Shown piece after piece: positions 1 through 6,853 of a stretch of DNA of 12,581 nucleotides (positions are counted from its first letter, which is position 1; each line of letters begins with the position of its first letter). Made by a program: the position numbers and the translations under genes. Where the stretch lies: the NCBI GenBank assembly GCA_902727905.1, contig CACVAR010000392.1:1-12581 (forward strand), given 5' to 3'. Origin of the DNA: an uncultured Sulfurovum sp. GTDB taxonomy: Bacteria > Campylobacterota > Campylobacteria > Campylobacterales > Sulfurovaceae. The notes under the pieces were generated by a model. The model had not been told where the DNA came from and ran no database searches. It was given only the letters and a program-made list of their open reading frames with translations.

Positions 1-2
1 CC

Positions 3-146
3 TTGCTTTCAAAGTTGAAAAGTACCTTCAACATTAGCACTTCTGTTTACGCTTGTGGGTCACGCCATAAAGGCAAGAAGAAACTAAAACAGTTACGAGC
101 CATGACGGGGGTTGATGTTCGTGGGGTGGATATTCGTATAAAGTAA
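3..146 (+). CDS. 3' end of an unrecognised gene (partial)
   Basis: This is an open frame running from the window edge to TAA at 144-146, about 47 codons, rich in Lys and Arg, ending in GVDVRGVDIRIK. The other two forward frames are closed by stops within about 40 nt, so this is the only plausible coding frame. A stretch of the form VYACGS...LKQLRAMTGVDV loosely recalls the end of DUF4347- or caspase/CHAT-type alpha/beta domains, where a YxC strand is followed by a helix and a TGxxV strand. That resemblance is weak and I assign no function. It is followed after 48 nt by a caspase gene on the same strand that has its own promoter. Confidence 0.5.
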   Translation: MLSKLKSTFNISTSVYACGSRHKGKKKLKQLRAMTGVDVRGVDIRIK

Positions 147-162
147 AGATATAAATTTTAAA

Positions 163-172
163 TTAGTATAAT
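163..172 (+). promoter_or_regulatory. Promoter -10 of the VR1 caspase gene
   Basis: TTAG followed by TATAAT (167-172) lies 22 nt upstream of the ATG at 195, with a strong ribosome binding site GAGGAGA at 184-190. The TTAG-TATAAT core matches the two other VR caspase genes. The sequence 17 nt further upstream is TAAAGA and not the GGGGAA seen at four other promoters in this window. Confidence 0.6.
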
Positions 173-194
173 AGTCTAAAAAAGAGGAGAATGA

Positions 195-1340
195 ATGAGA
201 GCCATTATTTTACTAGGAGTGTTGTGTAGTCTTCTGTTTGCCCAACCAAGAGAAGCTTTGCTCATAGGAAACCATAACTATGTGCATATTAGCGATTTAG
301 ACAATCCTTCAAAAAACCTCCAAAGACTTAAAACGTCTTTGGAAGAGGTAGATTTTAAGGTTAAAGTTGAAACAGACTTAAATTCTGAAAACTTAGAAAA
401 TGCCATTGAACAGTTTAAAAACCGTTTGGCTAGAAACAGCAAGACCATTGGCTTTTTGTACTACACAGGTCATGGTTGTCAAGTGGACTACCAAGGTTAT
501 TTAGTACCGACCAATGTAGACACTCAACAGAAACTCAAAATCAAATACAACGCACTCAATATCAATCAAATGTTAGAGAACCTAAAAGGAGCAGGAAACA
601 AAGTAAACTTACTTTTTTTAGATGCTTGTAGAGATGTCCCCACAGGAACAAAAGGTGGTACAAAAGGTTTGAGTCAACCTTTGGAAAAACCGATTGGTAC
701 ACTGCTAGTCTATGCTACCGAAGCAGGAAAAGTAGCCAATGACAATGCAAAGTTTATTAATGCTCTCATAAGTAATATTAAGAAGCCCAATCAAAATCTT
801 GAAAGTTTGGGTTCAAGTATCTCGCGTACAGTAGCTAAGAAGAGTGGTTTTAAGCAGATACCTGAGGTTTATGCCAAGTTATTGCCTGAGAATTTGGTTT
901 TAAAGGGCATTGTTCCACCTCCACCTCCAGTTGTTCAGCCTGTTATAGTAACCCCAAAACCACATAGGGTCGATTTATCGACCACATCTGTAAACAGCGT
1001 AACCCTAAATGGTTTAACTTATCAAAACCAACCGTTTACTAAACTGTATACTTGGCAAGAGGCAAAAGATTATTGTAAAGAGTTAACACTTGATGGCTAT
1101 AGTAATTGGCGACTTCCAAATAGAAAAGAGTTAAATGCAATTAGAACAAAAAATAAAATTCAAGGTCAAGAAAAAAAATATTATATTCGTCCAGAATTTG
1201 TTCAGAATCTTAGAGGTTGGGGTTACTTTTGGACATCAGAAGAAAAAGATTCTTCTGGCGCGTGGAGTGTCGATTTCTACCTTGGCAGTGACGGTTGGAA
1301 CTATAAGACGGGTAACGATTATGCTTTATGTGTTCGTTAG
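195..1340 (+). CDS. Exported caspase-like protease with DUF1566/C-type-lectin domain and DGR variable region (copy 1)
   Basis: The protein has 381 aa. Residues 1-16 are a signal peptide ending LLFA, followed at once by the first caspase beta strand (REALLIGNHNY), so the protease should be periplasmic or secreted. The caspase p20-like domain spans about 19-235, with catalytic His93 in YYTGHGCQ and Cys145 in LFLDACRD. This dyad is typical of bacterial metacaspase/orthocaspases, which usually cleave after Arg or Lys. A proline-rich linker (240-256) leads to a DUF1566-type C-type-lectin domain (about 268-381) with WQEAKDYC, NWRLPNRKEL and a terminal YALCVR. The last 27 codons form a DGR-type variable region. 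Residues 355, 358, 360, 362, 363, 365-367, 369, 370 and 372-375 vary between the three copies. The start at 195 is set by GAGGAGA at 184-190; an ATG at 191 is out of frame. The caspase half is a close paralogue of the gene at 3390, with the dyad at identical residue numbers. Confidence 0.93.
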   Translation: MRAIILLGVLCSLLFAQPREALLIGNHNYVHISDLDNPSKNLQRLKTSLEEVDFKVKVETDLNSENLENAIEQFKNRLARNSKTIGFLYYTGHGCQVDYQGYLVPTNVDTQQKLKIKYNALNINQMLENLKGAGNKVNLLFLDACRDVPTGTKGGTKGLSQPLEKPIGTLLVYATEAGKVANDNAKFINALISNIKKPNQNLESLGSSISRTVAKKSGFKQIPEVYAKLLPENLVLKGIVPPPPPVVQPVIVTPKPHRVDLSTTSVNSVTLNGLTYQNQPFTKLYTWQEAKDYCKELTLDGYSNWRLPNRKELNAIRTKNKIQGQEKKYYIRPEFVQNLRGWGYFWTSEEKDSSGAWSVDFYLGSDGWNYKTGNDYALCVR

Positions 1341-1370
1341 TATAAGAGACAGTATTTTTGACTTTTGTAA
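1248..1370 (+). repeat. DGR-type variable region VR1 with conserved 3' tail
   Basis: This is copy 1 of a 123-nt block repeated at 4548-4670 and 12264-12386, all in the same orientation and all ending a caspase gene. The block covers the last 31 codons, the stop at 1338-1340 and about 30 nt of non-coding tail. Across the three copies 24 codon positions vary, in 14 codons. All but one (third base of codon 372) are first or second positions, and each can be derived from a template adenine. Copy 1 also has three differences outside the hypervariable patch (1325, 1334 and 1342), two of them C/T, which are ordinary drift. It differs from VR2 at 23 and from VR3 at 17 of 123 positions. Confidence 0.85.
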
Positions 1371-1451
1371 AGAAAAAGAGAAAGCTTTTGTGGGAGAGGA
1401 TGTTGTTTGGTTTTGAGAGTTTGGTAGTTAATCTCTTTAATACTTCTACGC

Positions 1452-1457
1452 TATAAT
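1452..1457 (+). promoter_or_regulatory. -10 box of the toxin-antitoxin operon
   Basis: TATAAT lies 25 nt upstream of the antitoxin ATG at 1483, which has AAAGGA at 1472-1477 as ribosome binding site. No convincing -35 element is visible, and the GGGGAA element found at other promoters in this window is absent. Confidence 0.5.
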
Positions 1458-1482
1458 TTACGTTGACGATGAAAGGAATAAT

Positions 1483-1707
1483 ATGCAAACCATAGAGATA
1501 AATAATTTAGAATTAGAAGATTTTATAAAAGGACAATATGGTCAAGATAGTGACTCGTTATTGTACGACTTTATGACCTTTGTTAGAACAGAGTTTGTAG
1601 GGCATGAACTTAAAAAAGGTTTTGATGAAGTCAAGCTTTTTGAAACAGGTAAAAAGCCATTGAGTTCAGTAGAAGAGATGATGGCTAGGCTTAGAAGTGC
1701 AAATTAA
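1483..1707 (+). CDS. Putative antitoxin of a RelE/ParE-type module
   Basis: This is a small acidic protein of 74 aa with no signal peptide, so unlike most of its neighbours it is cytoplasmic. I do not recognise a sharp DNA-binding motif. The assignment rests on size, charge and position: its 3' end overlaps the RelE-like toxin gene by 11 nt, the usual antitoxin-first arrangement. In type II modules the antitoxin binds and inhibits the toxin and represses the shared promoter. The C-terminal half (LFETGKKPLSSVEEMMARLRSAN) is a probable toxin-wrapping helix. It has its own -10 box (1452) and RBS and lies 142 nt downstream of the VR1 caspase gene. Confidence 0.75.
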   Translation: MQTIEINNLELEDFIKGQYGQDSDSLLYDFMTFVRTEFVGHELKKGFDEVKLFETGKKPLSSVEEMMARLRSAN

Positions 1708-2017
1708 AAGTACGGAGGTTTTTGAAAAATCTCTTTCTAAACTTTATAAAAAAGACAAACAACTGCTTGATACGCTTGAAGACTTAATGGTTGAACTCAA
1801 AGAAAATCCCTCTTTAGGTACAAGCCTTGGAAATGGTCGTTATAAAATTAGAATTCAAAACAAAAGTAACAACAAGGGTAAAAGTGGAGGCTATAGGGTT
1901 ATTACTTATACAAAAATTGAAGAGACTATTTTACTGGTTTACATCTACTCTAAAAGTAAAGTAGAAAATGTTTTAGAGAGTAAAATAGATGAGATTATTA
2001 GTACTTATGATCTTTAA
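1697..2017 (+). CDS. RelE/ParE-family toxin
   Basis: The protein has 106 aa and a GTG start at 1697 inside the antitoxin 3' end. This 11-nt overlap suggests translational coupling, and no better ATG exists nearby. It has the hallmark pattern of the RelE 'cytotoxic translational repressor' group: helical N-terminus (FEKSLSKLYKKDKQLLDTLEDLMVEL), then LGNGRYKIRI, GKSGGYRVITYT and LLVYIYSKSKVEN. Family members are usually ribosome-dependent mRNA endonucleases neutralised by the cognate antitoxin. The length is normal for the family. It converges on the minus-strand DUF4384-like gene, with only 5 nt between the stops. It is cytoplasmic and has no visible link to the caspase genes other than position. 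Confidence 0.88.
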   Translation: MQIKSTEVFEKSLSKLYKKDKQLLDTLEDLMVELKENPSLGTSLGNGRYKIRIQNKSNNKGKSGGYRVITYTKIEETILLVYIYSKSKVENVLESKIDEIISTYDL

Positions 2018-2022
2018 GCTAT

Positions 2023-2544
2023 TCAATCTACCCTAACCTCCAAACTCAAAACTTCAGCTCCATTCTCTTCTAGTTCTTGTATGACCCTTAAGCCTTCATT
2101 TCTGTTAATGCAAGAAGTCTCTTTAAAACTCGAAAGTGTTAAAGGTTTTTCTGAACTTAAAACATAAAACTCTTGTACAGCAGTTTGGGTTTGACTTACT
2201 TTTAAACTCTCAGAAGAAAGCGTAACTTCTCCTTTTTCAAAAATATTCTTCTCTTGATAACTTGGAAAAACCAAACAAGCTTGGTTGTCTTTTAAGGTGA
2301 GTAGGTAGAGGTGACTTTTTTTGTTAAGCTCTATGTTAAAGCTAATGCTTTCATTGGCTGTGTAGGAAGTTTTAGAACTCTTAAAGGAACTAAGTCTGTT
2401 GTCAAACATAAAATCATCAACACTTTTTTGAACAGCAAGATAAGGTTCACTTTTCATAATGTGTTGACTGACTAACCCAAATGAGAGTTCACCCACTAAA
2501 AAAAGAATGGGAATGAGTAGGTATTTTTTTAAGATGATTTTCAT
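2023..2544 (-). CDS. Exported DUF4384-like protein
   Basis: The protein has 173 aa. The N-terminus (about 8-25) is a signal peptide or membrane anchor after a basic start. The rest looks like a single DUF4384-type beta domain: a basic strand region, then SYTANESISFNIELNKKSHLYLLTLKDNQACLVFPSYQEKNIFEKGEVTL in outline, that is, a 'not-so-natural polymer' string of YLLxL, CLVFPS and a loop-G-turn. DUF4384 domains are often fused to bacterial caspases and kinases, and three caspases in this window carry one. This protein is a stand-alone version and may bind the same partner or ligand. ATG at 2544 has AGGAG at 2551-2555. It is the second gene of an operon, 22 nt after the lipoprotein gene. Confidence 0.75.
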   Translation of the reverse strand: MKIILKKYLLIPILFLVGELSFGLVSQHIMKSEPYLAVQKSVDDFMFDNRLSSFKSSKTSYTANESISFNIELNKKSHLYLLTLKDNQACLVFPSYQEKNIFEKGEVTLSSESLKVSQTQTAVQEFYVLSSEKPLTLSSFKETSCINRNEGLRVIQELEENGAEVLSLEVRVD

Positions 2545-2566
2545 GTTGATGCTCCTGAATTTTTAA

Positions 2567-3238
2567 TTATTTTATAAATATGTCTTGACGTAATACATCA
2601 TTGGTATGGTGGTTTTTGATGTTTGCAACTTTTTGTATGCCTTTTCCTCGTGTGGTGCAACGGTAGATTCCATTTGGGTCAAACTTGGAGAAGTCAATGA
2701 CATTAAGTGAAGAGACAAGGTGTAACTTTACGTTACCTGTGGCATTAAACGCATAGCCACCTAAGCTATAAGCACCTTGTTCAAGTATGCTATTGGTTGC
2801 TGTGCTGTTCGGGTATAGAAGGCAGGCTTCATCTCGTTCAACACTTATGAGGTAGGTGTAGGCTTTTTGTCTTAAGGAGTAGTTTACTGAGACATTTTCA
2901 AATTTGTTATATTGGTATTTTTGGGGAGAAAAATCTTCCAAAAGAGAGACTTTAAGTTTCCCATTAAATTTAAGCGCTACTTTCTCTTTGTCTAAACCAT
3001 AGTCATTAACATAGTTTTGAACCTCTTGGGCAACTTTGTTGGCTGCAGCTGATTCAATGACTACCAAGACAAAATCTCTAACTTTAATGTAGATAGTATT
3101 TCCAAAAATTCCTTTTTTGTTGGACTCTTCAGTAATTATCTCAACTTTATATTGTTCTTTTTGTGTAGCATTTTTAGCTGGAAGAGAGCAGCCAAATAGC
3201 AGGGTTAGTGTGATGAGACTTAGTAGTAGTTTTTTCAT
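2567..3238 (-). CDS. DUF4384-like lipoprotein
   Basis: The protein has 223 aa. A hydrophobic leader (residues 1-16) ends in a lipobox-like LLFGC with Cys17, so it is probably a lipid-anchored envelope protein. Residues about 45-95 include a strand and helix (RDFVLVVIESAAANKVAQEV). Residues about 98-185 form a DUF4384-like domain with SLRQKAYTYLISVERDEACLLYPNS and an EQGAYSLGGYAF turn, closely parallel to the protein encoded just downstream. The ATG at 3238 is preceded by AAGGAAA. The promoter at 3270-3298 is of the GGGGAA-N17-TATAAT type. Divergent from the VR2 caspase gene across a 151-nt region, so the two may share control. It may act as the envelope docking partner for DUF4384-bearing caspases; that role is inferred. 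Confidence 0.75.
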   Translation of the reverse strand: MKKLLLSLITLTLLFGCSLPAKNATQKEQYKVEIITEESNKKGIFGNTIYIKVRDFVLVVIESAAANKVAQEVQNYVNDYGLDKEKVALKFNGKLKVSLLEDFSPQKYQYNKFENVSVNYSLRQKAYTYLISVERDEACLLYPNSTATNSILEQGAYSLGGYAFNATGNVKLHLVSSLNVIDFSKFDPNGIYRCTTRGKGIQKVANIKNHHTNDVLRQDIFIK

Positions 3239-3269
3239 TTTATTTCCTTTTTGTGTGTGAGTATGCTTG

Positions 3270-3298
3270 ATTATACTAGAGAGAGTGAAAAATTCCCC
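3270..3298 (-). promoter_or_regulatory. GGGGAA-N17-TATAAT promoter of the DUF4384 operon
   Basis: On the minus strand GGGGAA (3298-3293) is followed by a 17-nt spacer ending CTAG and then TATAAT (3275-3270). The first 12 nt after the GGGG are almost identical to those of the promoter at 9310-9338 (a GGGGAATTTTTC run followed by a CT-rich stretch). The same -35-position element with the same spacing is found at 3334 and 11148. Confidence 0.65.
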
Positions 3299-3333
3299 AT
3301 TAAAAGTTATAAATAAATATTAGTTTTGAAATA

Positions 3334-3362
3334 GGGAAAAATCTATCTTTGCTTAGTATAAT
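3334..3362 (+). promoter_or_regulatory. GGGAAA-N17-TATAAT promoter of the VR2 caspase
   Basis: GGGAAA (3334-3339), a 17-nt spacer ending TTAG, and TATAAT (3357-3362) lie 27 nt upstream of the ATG at 3390, with an AGGGAAG ribosome binding site just before the start. It is divergent from the similar promoter at 3270-3298; the two G-rich elements lie 35 nt apart, back to back. Confidence 0.65.
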
Positions 3363-3389
3363 AATGTAGATAAATATTAAAGGGAAGAA

Positions 3390-4640
3390 ATGCGAATTTT
3401 ACTACTCATTAGCATGTTTGTGGTCATGTTAACTGCTCAAAACAGAGAAGCGTTGTTGATTGGAAATAGCAACTACGAACACATCAGTAATTTAAACGAC
3501 ACAAGCTCTAATTTAAGTCGTTTAAAAACAACGCTTGAAAATTTAGCTTTTACCGTAAACGTGAAAAATAACTTAGAAGCTAAAAAGTTAAAACAAGCCA
3601 TAGACAATTTTAGAGATTGCTTGGCACGAAACCGTGATACCATTGGATTTTTGTACTACTCTGGTCATGGTTGTCAAATGGACAATGTGGGGTACCTCAT
3701 TCCGACCAATGTCAACAGTTCAAAAAAACTGGATGTTCAATACGATGCTCTAAACATAGACAAGATGTTAGAGACGTTAAAAGAAGCTGGAAACAGGGTT
3801 AATATGCTTTTTTTAGATGCTTGTAGAGACAATACGCCTACAGGTACAAAAGGGGGTAAAAAAGGCTTAGCCCAAGCCCCACTTACGCCTAAAGGTACAT
3901 TGGTGGTTTATGCAACTGAAGCCACAAAAACAGCTGATGATAACAACAACTTCATAAACTCACTCATAGCACAGATAGAAAAACCTAACAAAAGCATACG
4001 CGACATAGGTTATAACATTTCTGATGATGTGGCAAGTCAAACCAGAGAGCATCAAGTTCCACAAGTTTTTGCTCAACGGGTTCCGAAGATTTTTTTGAAG
4101 CATGGAGGTGGAGGAGAGAACCACTCTATGCAAGGCATCACAAAAATGAATGGCATCATGTATCAAAACCAAGCTTTTTCTAGTCAAGACAAAGCCAATT
4201 ATGATGCTCAAAAAAATGGTGGTAGAGTTTGGGATTGGCAAGGGGCTAAAAACTATTGTCAGGGGTTAACACTTGGGAATTATACTGATTGGCGATTGCC
4301 TAACAGAGAAGAGTTACAAGCTGTAGGAAACATAGAGTTTTATCATGCTTATGGAGATTATAAAACTTTGGATGAATGGAAAGCACAACATCAAGAGAAA
4401 AGCGATAAGTATTATCATGCCAATAAACATAAAAGAAACAGTAATTCAAGTGAGCATAAATATTTTGTAAAAAAAGCTTTTTTGGAAAATATGCCACCTC
4501 TTACAGGAAAGTATAAAAATGCTTCTTTTTGGTCTTCTACAGAGAGAGATTCTTCTCGCGCGTGGGTTGTCCTTTTCCACGATGGCAATGGCAGTTGGCT
4601 CGGTAAGGCAGGTAGCAGTTATGCCTTATGTGTCCGTTAG
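3390..4640 (+). CDS. Exported caspase-like protease with DUF1566/C-type-lectin domain and DGR variable region (copy 2)
   Basis: The protein has 416 aa. The signal peptide (1-16, ending MLTA) abuts the caspase fold. The caspase domain (about 19-236) has His93 in YYSGHGCQ and Cys145 in LFLDACRD, the same residue numbers as the VR1 protein. A glycine-rich linker (HGGGGENH, about 238-245) joins it to a DUF1566-type C-type-lectin domain (about 248-416) with WDWQGAKNYC, DWRLPNREEL, FWSSTERDSS and a terminal YALCVR. This domain has an insertion of roughly 40 residues (about 313-358, Lys- and His-rich) not present in the VR1 protein. Variable residues are 390, 393, 395, 397, 398, 400-402, 404, 405 and 407-410. 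They largely alternate with fixed residues (A-W-x-V-x-F-x-x-G), as on an exposed beta strand. By analogy with other DGR targets the domain should bind a ligand and the protease should be the effector; the ligand and substrate are unknown. Confidence 0.93.
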   Translation: MRILLLISMFVVMLTAQNREALLIGNSNYEHISNLNDTSSNLSRLKTTLENLAFTVNVKNNLEAKKLKQAIDNFRDCLARNRDTIGFLYYSGHGCQMDNVGYLIPTNVNSSKKLDVQYDALNIDKMLETLKEAGNRVNMLFLDACRDNTPTGTKGGKKGLAQAPLTPKGTLVVYATEATKTADDNNNFINSLIAQIEKPNKSIRDIGYNISDDVASQTREHQVPQVFAQRVPKIFLKHGGGGENHSMQGITKMNGIMYQNQAFSSQDKANYDAQKNGGRVWDWQGAKNYCQGLTLGNYTDWRLPNREELQAVGNIEFYHAYGDYKTLDEWKAQHQEKSDKYYHANKHKRNSNSSEHKYFVKKAFLENMPPLTGKYKNASFWSSTERDSSRAWVVLFHDGNGSWLGKAGSSYALCVR

Positions 4641-4670
4641 TGTAAGAGACAGTATTTTTGACTTTTGTAA
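4548..4670 (+). repeat. DGR-type variable region VR2 with conserved 3' tail
   Basis: This is copy 2 of the 123-nt block. Compared with VR3 (12264-12386) there are 18 differences, every one at codon position 1 or 2 within the 14 hypervariable codons, and 105 identities, including all third positions and the 30 nt after the stop codon. The domain sequence upstream of the block is hardly alignable between the two genes. This pattern points to templated replacement and not to a recent gene duplication. Identity ends two or three bases beyond the block. Confidence 0.88.
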
Positions 4671-4738
4671 AGAAAAAGAGAGCGTTTTTGTGGGAGGTGT
4701 GTTGTTTTGGTTTGGGGGTTTTGGAGGAGGGTCACGGT

Positions 4739-4833
4739 GTAGGTTCGATTTCATCGAACAAATAAATTACAACACATAAAACAAATTGTTTGATGCACCT
4801 AAGGGTATTTGCGTTCGATGAAATCGAACCTAC
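4739..4833. repeat. Inverted REP doublet (REPIN-like element)
   Basis: Two perfect 21-nt arms (4739-4759 and the reverse complement at 4813-4833) are separated by 53 nt. Each arm starts with the tetranucleotide GTAG followed by a small palindrome, GTTCGAT - TTC - ATCGAAC. A GTAG head plus a short palindrome, paired in opposite orientation, is the known layout of REP sequences mobilised by REP-associated tyrosine transposases (RAYTs). No RAYT gene is in the window. The element lies between the convergent ends of the VR2 caspase and the pseudo-caspase operon, where its hairpins could also stop transcription or protect mRNA ends. The rest of 4641-4859 holds the VR2 tail and no gene. Confidence 0.75.
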
Positions 4834-4859
4834 GGATTTTTAGCAGTTAGCAAGAGTTG

Positions 4860-5525
4860 TTATTTTATTCCATATGCCTTAACTCGTTGGGCATCTATAA
4901 TGAGAACAGCACTTTTAAGAGGCATTTGTTTGAAAGTATCTTCAATAGCGTTAATGGTTAAGGCTGAAAACTTCCATGAAGAAGCGTTGTTAAGATTGGT
5001 TTGAGAAGTTAAAAGATAGTCTTTGTTTTTATATCTAATACCATGACCTGAAAAATTAAAGACGATACTGTCCTTTTTACTTACTTTTTTTGAAATACTT
5101 TCCAGTGTTTGAAGTATCTTTTCTTTAGAAGCATTTTTGAGAACATAAGTTTGGGTCTTTTTACAGTTTTCTTCTACCTTGTTAACAATCTTTTCAGTAT
5201 CGCTAATGGCATATTGAAGATTGGAACCATTTTTATACTGATTGATTCCAACACCGATAATATAAGTTGTTTCTCCACATAGATCTATGTTTATATTGTT
5301 ATTAAGATGAATCTGTCCCTTACTTATTTTATCTACAATATAGCTACTTATATTTTCTCCTTTGTCTTCTAGCCTCATTCCTACTTGGGGGAGGATGGTT
5401 GTTAGGTTACTGGAGATTTTAATTTCAGGAGTGAATCCTTTTGGCTCTTCTACTGGTTGTGCCATACCACTAAAGGCTAGTGTGCTTAGTGTTATGATGG
5501 TTAGTGTTAGTTTTATTGGGTTCAT
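4860..5525 (-). CDS. Caspase-like protein lacking the catalytic cysteine (pseudo-caspase)
   Basis: The protein has 221 aa with a signal peptide (about 1-22, ending SGMA). An N-terminal extension (23-84) with no recognised domain precedes a caspase p20-like fold (about 85-213): first strand YIIGVGINQY, His161 in FNFSGHGI, and strand AVLIIDAQR. At the place where active homologues have DACR or DACx, Gln213 (CAA) replaces Cys. Converting a Cys codon to CAA needs three base changes, so this is not a sequencing slip. The protein stops 8 residues later and so lacks the second caspase half and any accessory domain. It is the last gene of the OmpA-caspase-caspase operon, 9 nt after its neighbour, with AAGGAAA before ATG 5525. 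In other systems pseudo-caspases act as regulators or scaffolds of active partners. That role is inferred here; it could instead be a decaying gene. Confidence 0.82.
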   Translation of the reverse strand: MNPIKLTLTIITLSTLAFSGMAQPVEEPKGFTPEIKISSNLTTILPQVGMRLEDKGENISSYIVDKISKGQIHLNNNINIDLCGETTYIIGVGINQYKNGSNLQYAISDTEKIVNKVEENCKKTQTYVLKNASKEKILQTLESISKKVSKKDSIVFNFSGHGIRYKNKDYLLTSQTNLNNASSWKFSALTINAIEDTFKQMPLKSAVLIIDAQRVKAYGIK

Positions 5526-5534
5526 GGGTTTCCT

Positions 5535-6851
5535 TTATATAATATCAAGCGTCAAACTAATTTGATCAACTCTCTCTTTTTTAATTTGTGTCGCCAAATT
5601 TTCTTCTACATCAAAAAACTCTTCTGTTATTTCAAAATTTTTTTTAATCGCTTTCTTGTTGATGACTAGAGCTTTTTTAGTGACTACCACATAGGCTACC
5701 GATTTACCTAAAGGTTTAGAGGCATAGATATTGTCAAATTTACAATACTTTTCTTTTCCCATATTTTGACAATTTTGAAGTTTTCTCTCTCCTAAAAGGG
5801 TATAGTTATTTCTTTTCTTTTCAAAAAGATAGAGATAACCCTCTTTGACTGTAGAAGTGATATTAAACTTAATGGGTTTCCCCTCGGGGTATTTTGTTTT
5901 ATTGTCTGCTGTTGAAATGCTTAACTGCTTTGTTCTTTGTGGTTTAGAAGATGGTTTTGACTCTAAAACAGATGATAAAGAGGGGTTTGCTTTTTTCTTT
6001 TTTACAAATATGTCTTTGACTCTTAAGTTTTTTAGAGATGCTGGGGCAGTGTATATTTCAGGGGTAAACTTACCCTTTACATCTGCTCCTGTTTGTTTTG
6101 CAATACGTAAGGCTGTAGGTTTGATAAGTCCTATGATTTTCTTTTCTAAAGTCTTAAAAGTCATGTTAGGATTTTTTTTGATTAAGTCAATGAGTACTAA
6201 TGTGAAGATTGAACCTTTAGGACTTATTTCTGCTTGTTGATTGTCTTTTGCTGCTGATAGATTAATAAGGTTATTGGGTTTAAATGATTGAAAATTTTCG
6301 ATGTTATTCGCTCTATCAAATATGGTTTCAGAACCTTTTTGGGGTAGAATGCTTTTGACAAATTTTGATTTAGATAAACTTTTGTAAAGCGTGGCACTAT
6401 GACATGCGTCAATGATACTTACTTTTTGAGCAATTATATTATGTAGGTGCATGGAATATTCATTATCTGTTAATGCACCACTATTGACAATAGTTAAATT
6501 ATTATCAAAATCAGTACTGTGCATAACGAAGAAGTTATCAATAGGCTCATTTTCATTAACTCCACGCATTCTTGCTCCATGACCTGTATAGTAAAATAAA
6601 AAAGTATCATTTTTTCCCAAGCTGTAAAATGATTTAAACTTTTTTCTTATTTCTGTAAGAGAAGCTTTATTTCCTTCTAAAGTATGAACTTCAAATCCTG
6701 CTTTTTTAAGTAAGACTTTCATCATCTCTAAATCTAAATTTACATTTAGATGAAATTCTCCTTTTACATCATTCACTCCAACCATAAGGGCATGTTTCTC
6801 TGCCCAAAGTGTTGAAGATAGTATAAGTAGTGCGAGTAATAATTTTTTCAT
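5535..6851 (-). CDS. Exported caspase-like protease with DUF4384-like C-terminus
   Basis: The protein has 438 aa. The signal peptide (1-17, ending TLWA) is followed directly by the caspase core (KHALMVGVND). Catalytic His91 lies in FYYTGHGARMRG and Cys150 in SIIDACHSATL, so the dyad is intact. The core continues to about 270 (LINLSAAKDNQQAEISPKGSIFT is the usual post-Cys strand and loop). A Lys/Ser/Pro-rich linker (about 280-312) leads to a DUF4384-like domain (about 315-438: LSISTADNKTKYPEGKPIKFNI, GYLYLFEK, then VAYVVVTKKAL). It is third in the operon; the start at 6851 has AAGGAG overlapping the preceding stop, 2 nt gap, indicating coupled translation. Probable Arg/Lys-directed periplasmic protease; the substrate is unknown. 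Confidence 0.9.
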   Translation of the reverse strand: MKKLLLALLILSSTLWAEKHALMVGVNDVKGEFHLNVNLDLEMMKVLLKKAGFEVHTLEGNKASLTEIRKKFKSFYSLGKNDTFLFYYTGHGARMRGVNENEPIDNFFVMHSTDFDNNLTIVNSGALTDNEYSMHLHNIIAQKVSIIDACHSATLYKSLSKSKFVKSILPQKGSETIFDRANNIENFQSFKPNNLINLSAAKDNQQAEISPKGSIFTLVLIDLIKKNPNMTFKTLEKKIIGLIKPTALRIAKQTGADVKGKFTPEIYTAPASLKNLRVKDIFVKKKKANPSLSSVLESKPSSKPQRTKQLSISTADNKTKYPEGKPIKFNITSTVKEGYLYLFEKKRNNYTLLGERKLQNCQNMGKEKYCKFDNIYASKPLGKSVAYVVVTKKALVINKKAIKKNFEITEEFFDVEENLATQIKKERVDQISLTLDII

Positions 6852-6853
6852 TT

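Noticed and set aside
1135..1488. Open frames overlapping VR1 and its tail on both strands (1135-1416 plus, 1210-1488 minus), with counterparts at 4519-4779, 12175-12408 and 12241-12444
   Set aside because: They are out-of-frame readings of the conserved VR and tail. Their similarity to each other comes from the repeat, they have no ribosome binding sites, and they would overlap proven coding sequence.
3960..4497. Minus-strand open frames inside the VR2 caspase gene (3960-4241, 4300-4497)
   Set aside because: They are shadows of a well-supported plus-strand gene, with no recognisable domains or ribosome binding sites.
4834..4900. Frameshift remnant completing the truncated caspase at 4860
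   Set aside because: Reading the minus strand beyond the stop gives no caspase-like continuation in any frame before the REP doublet.
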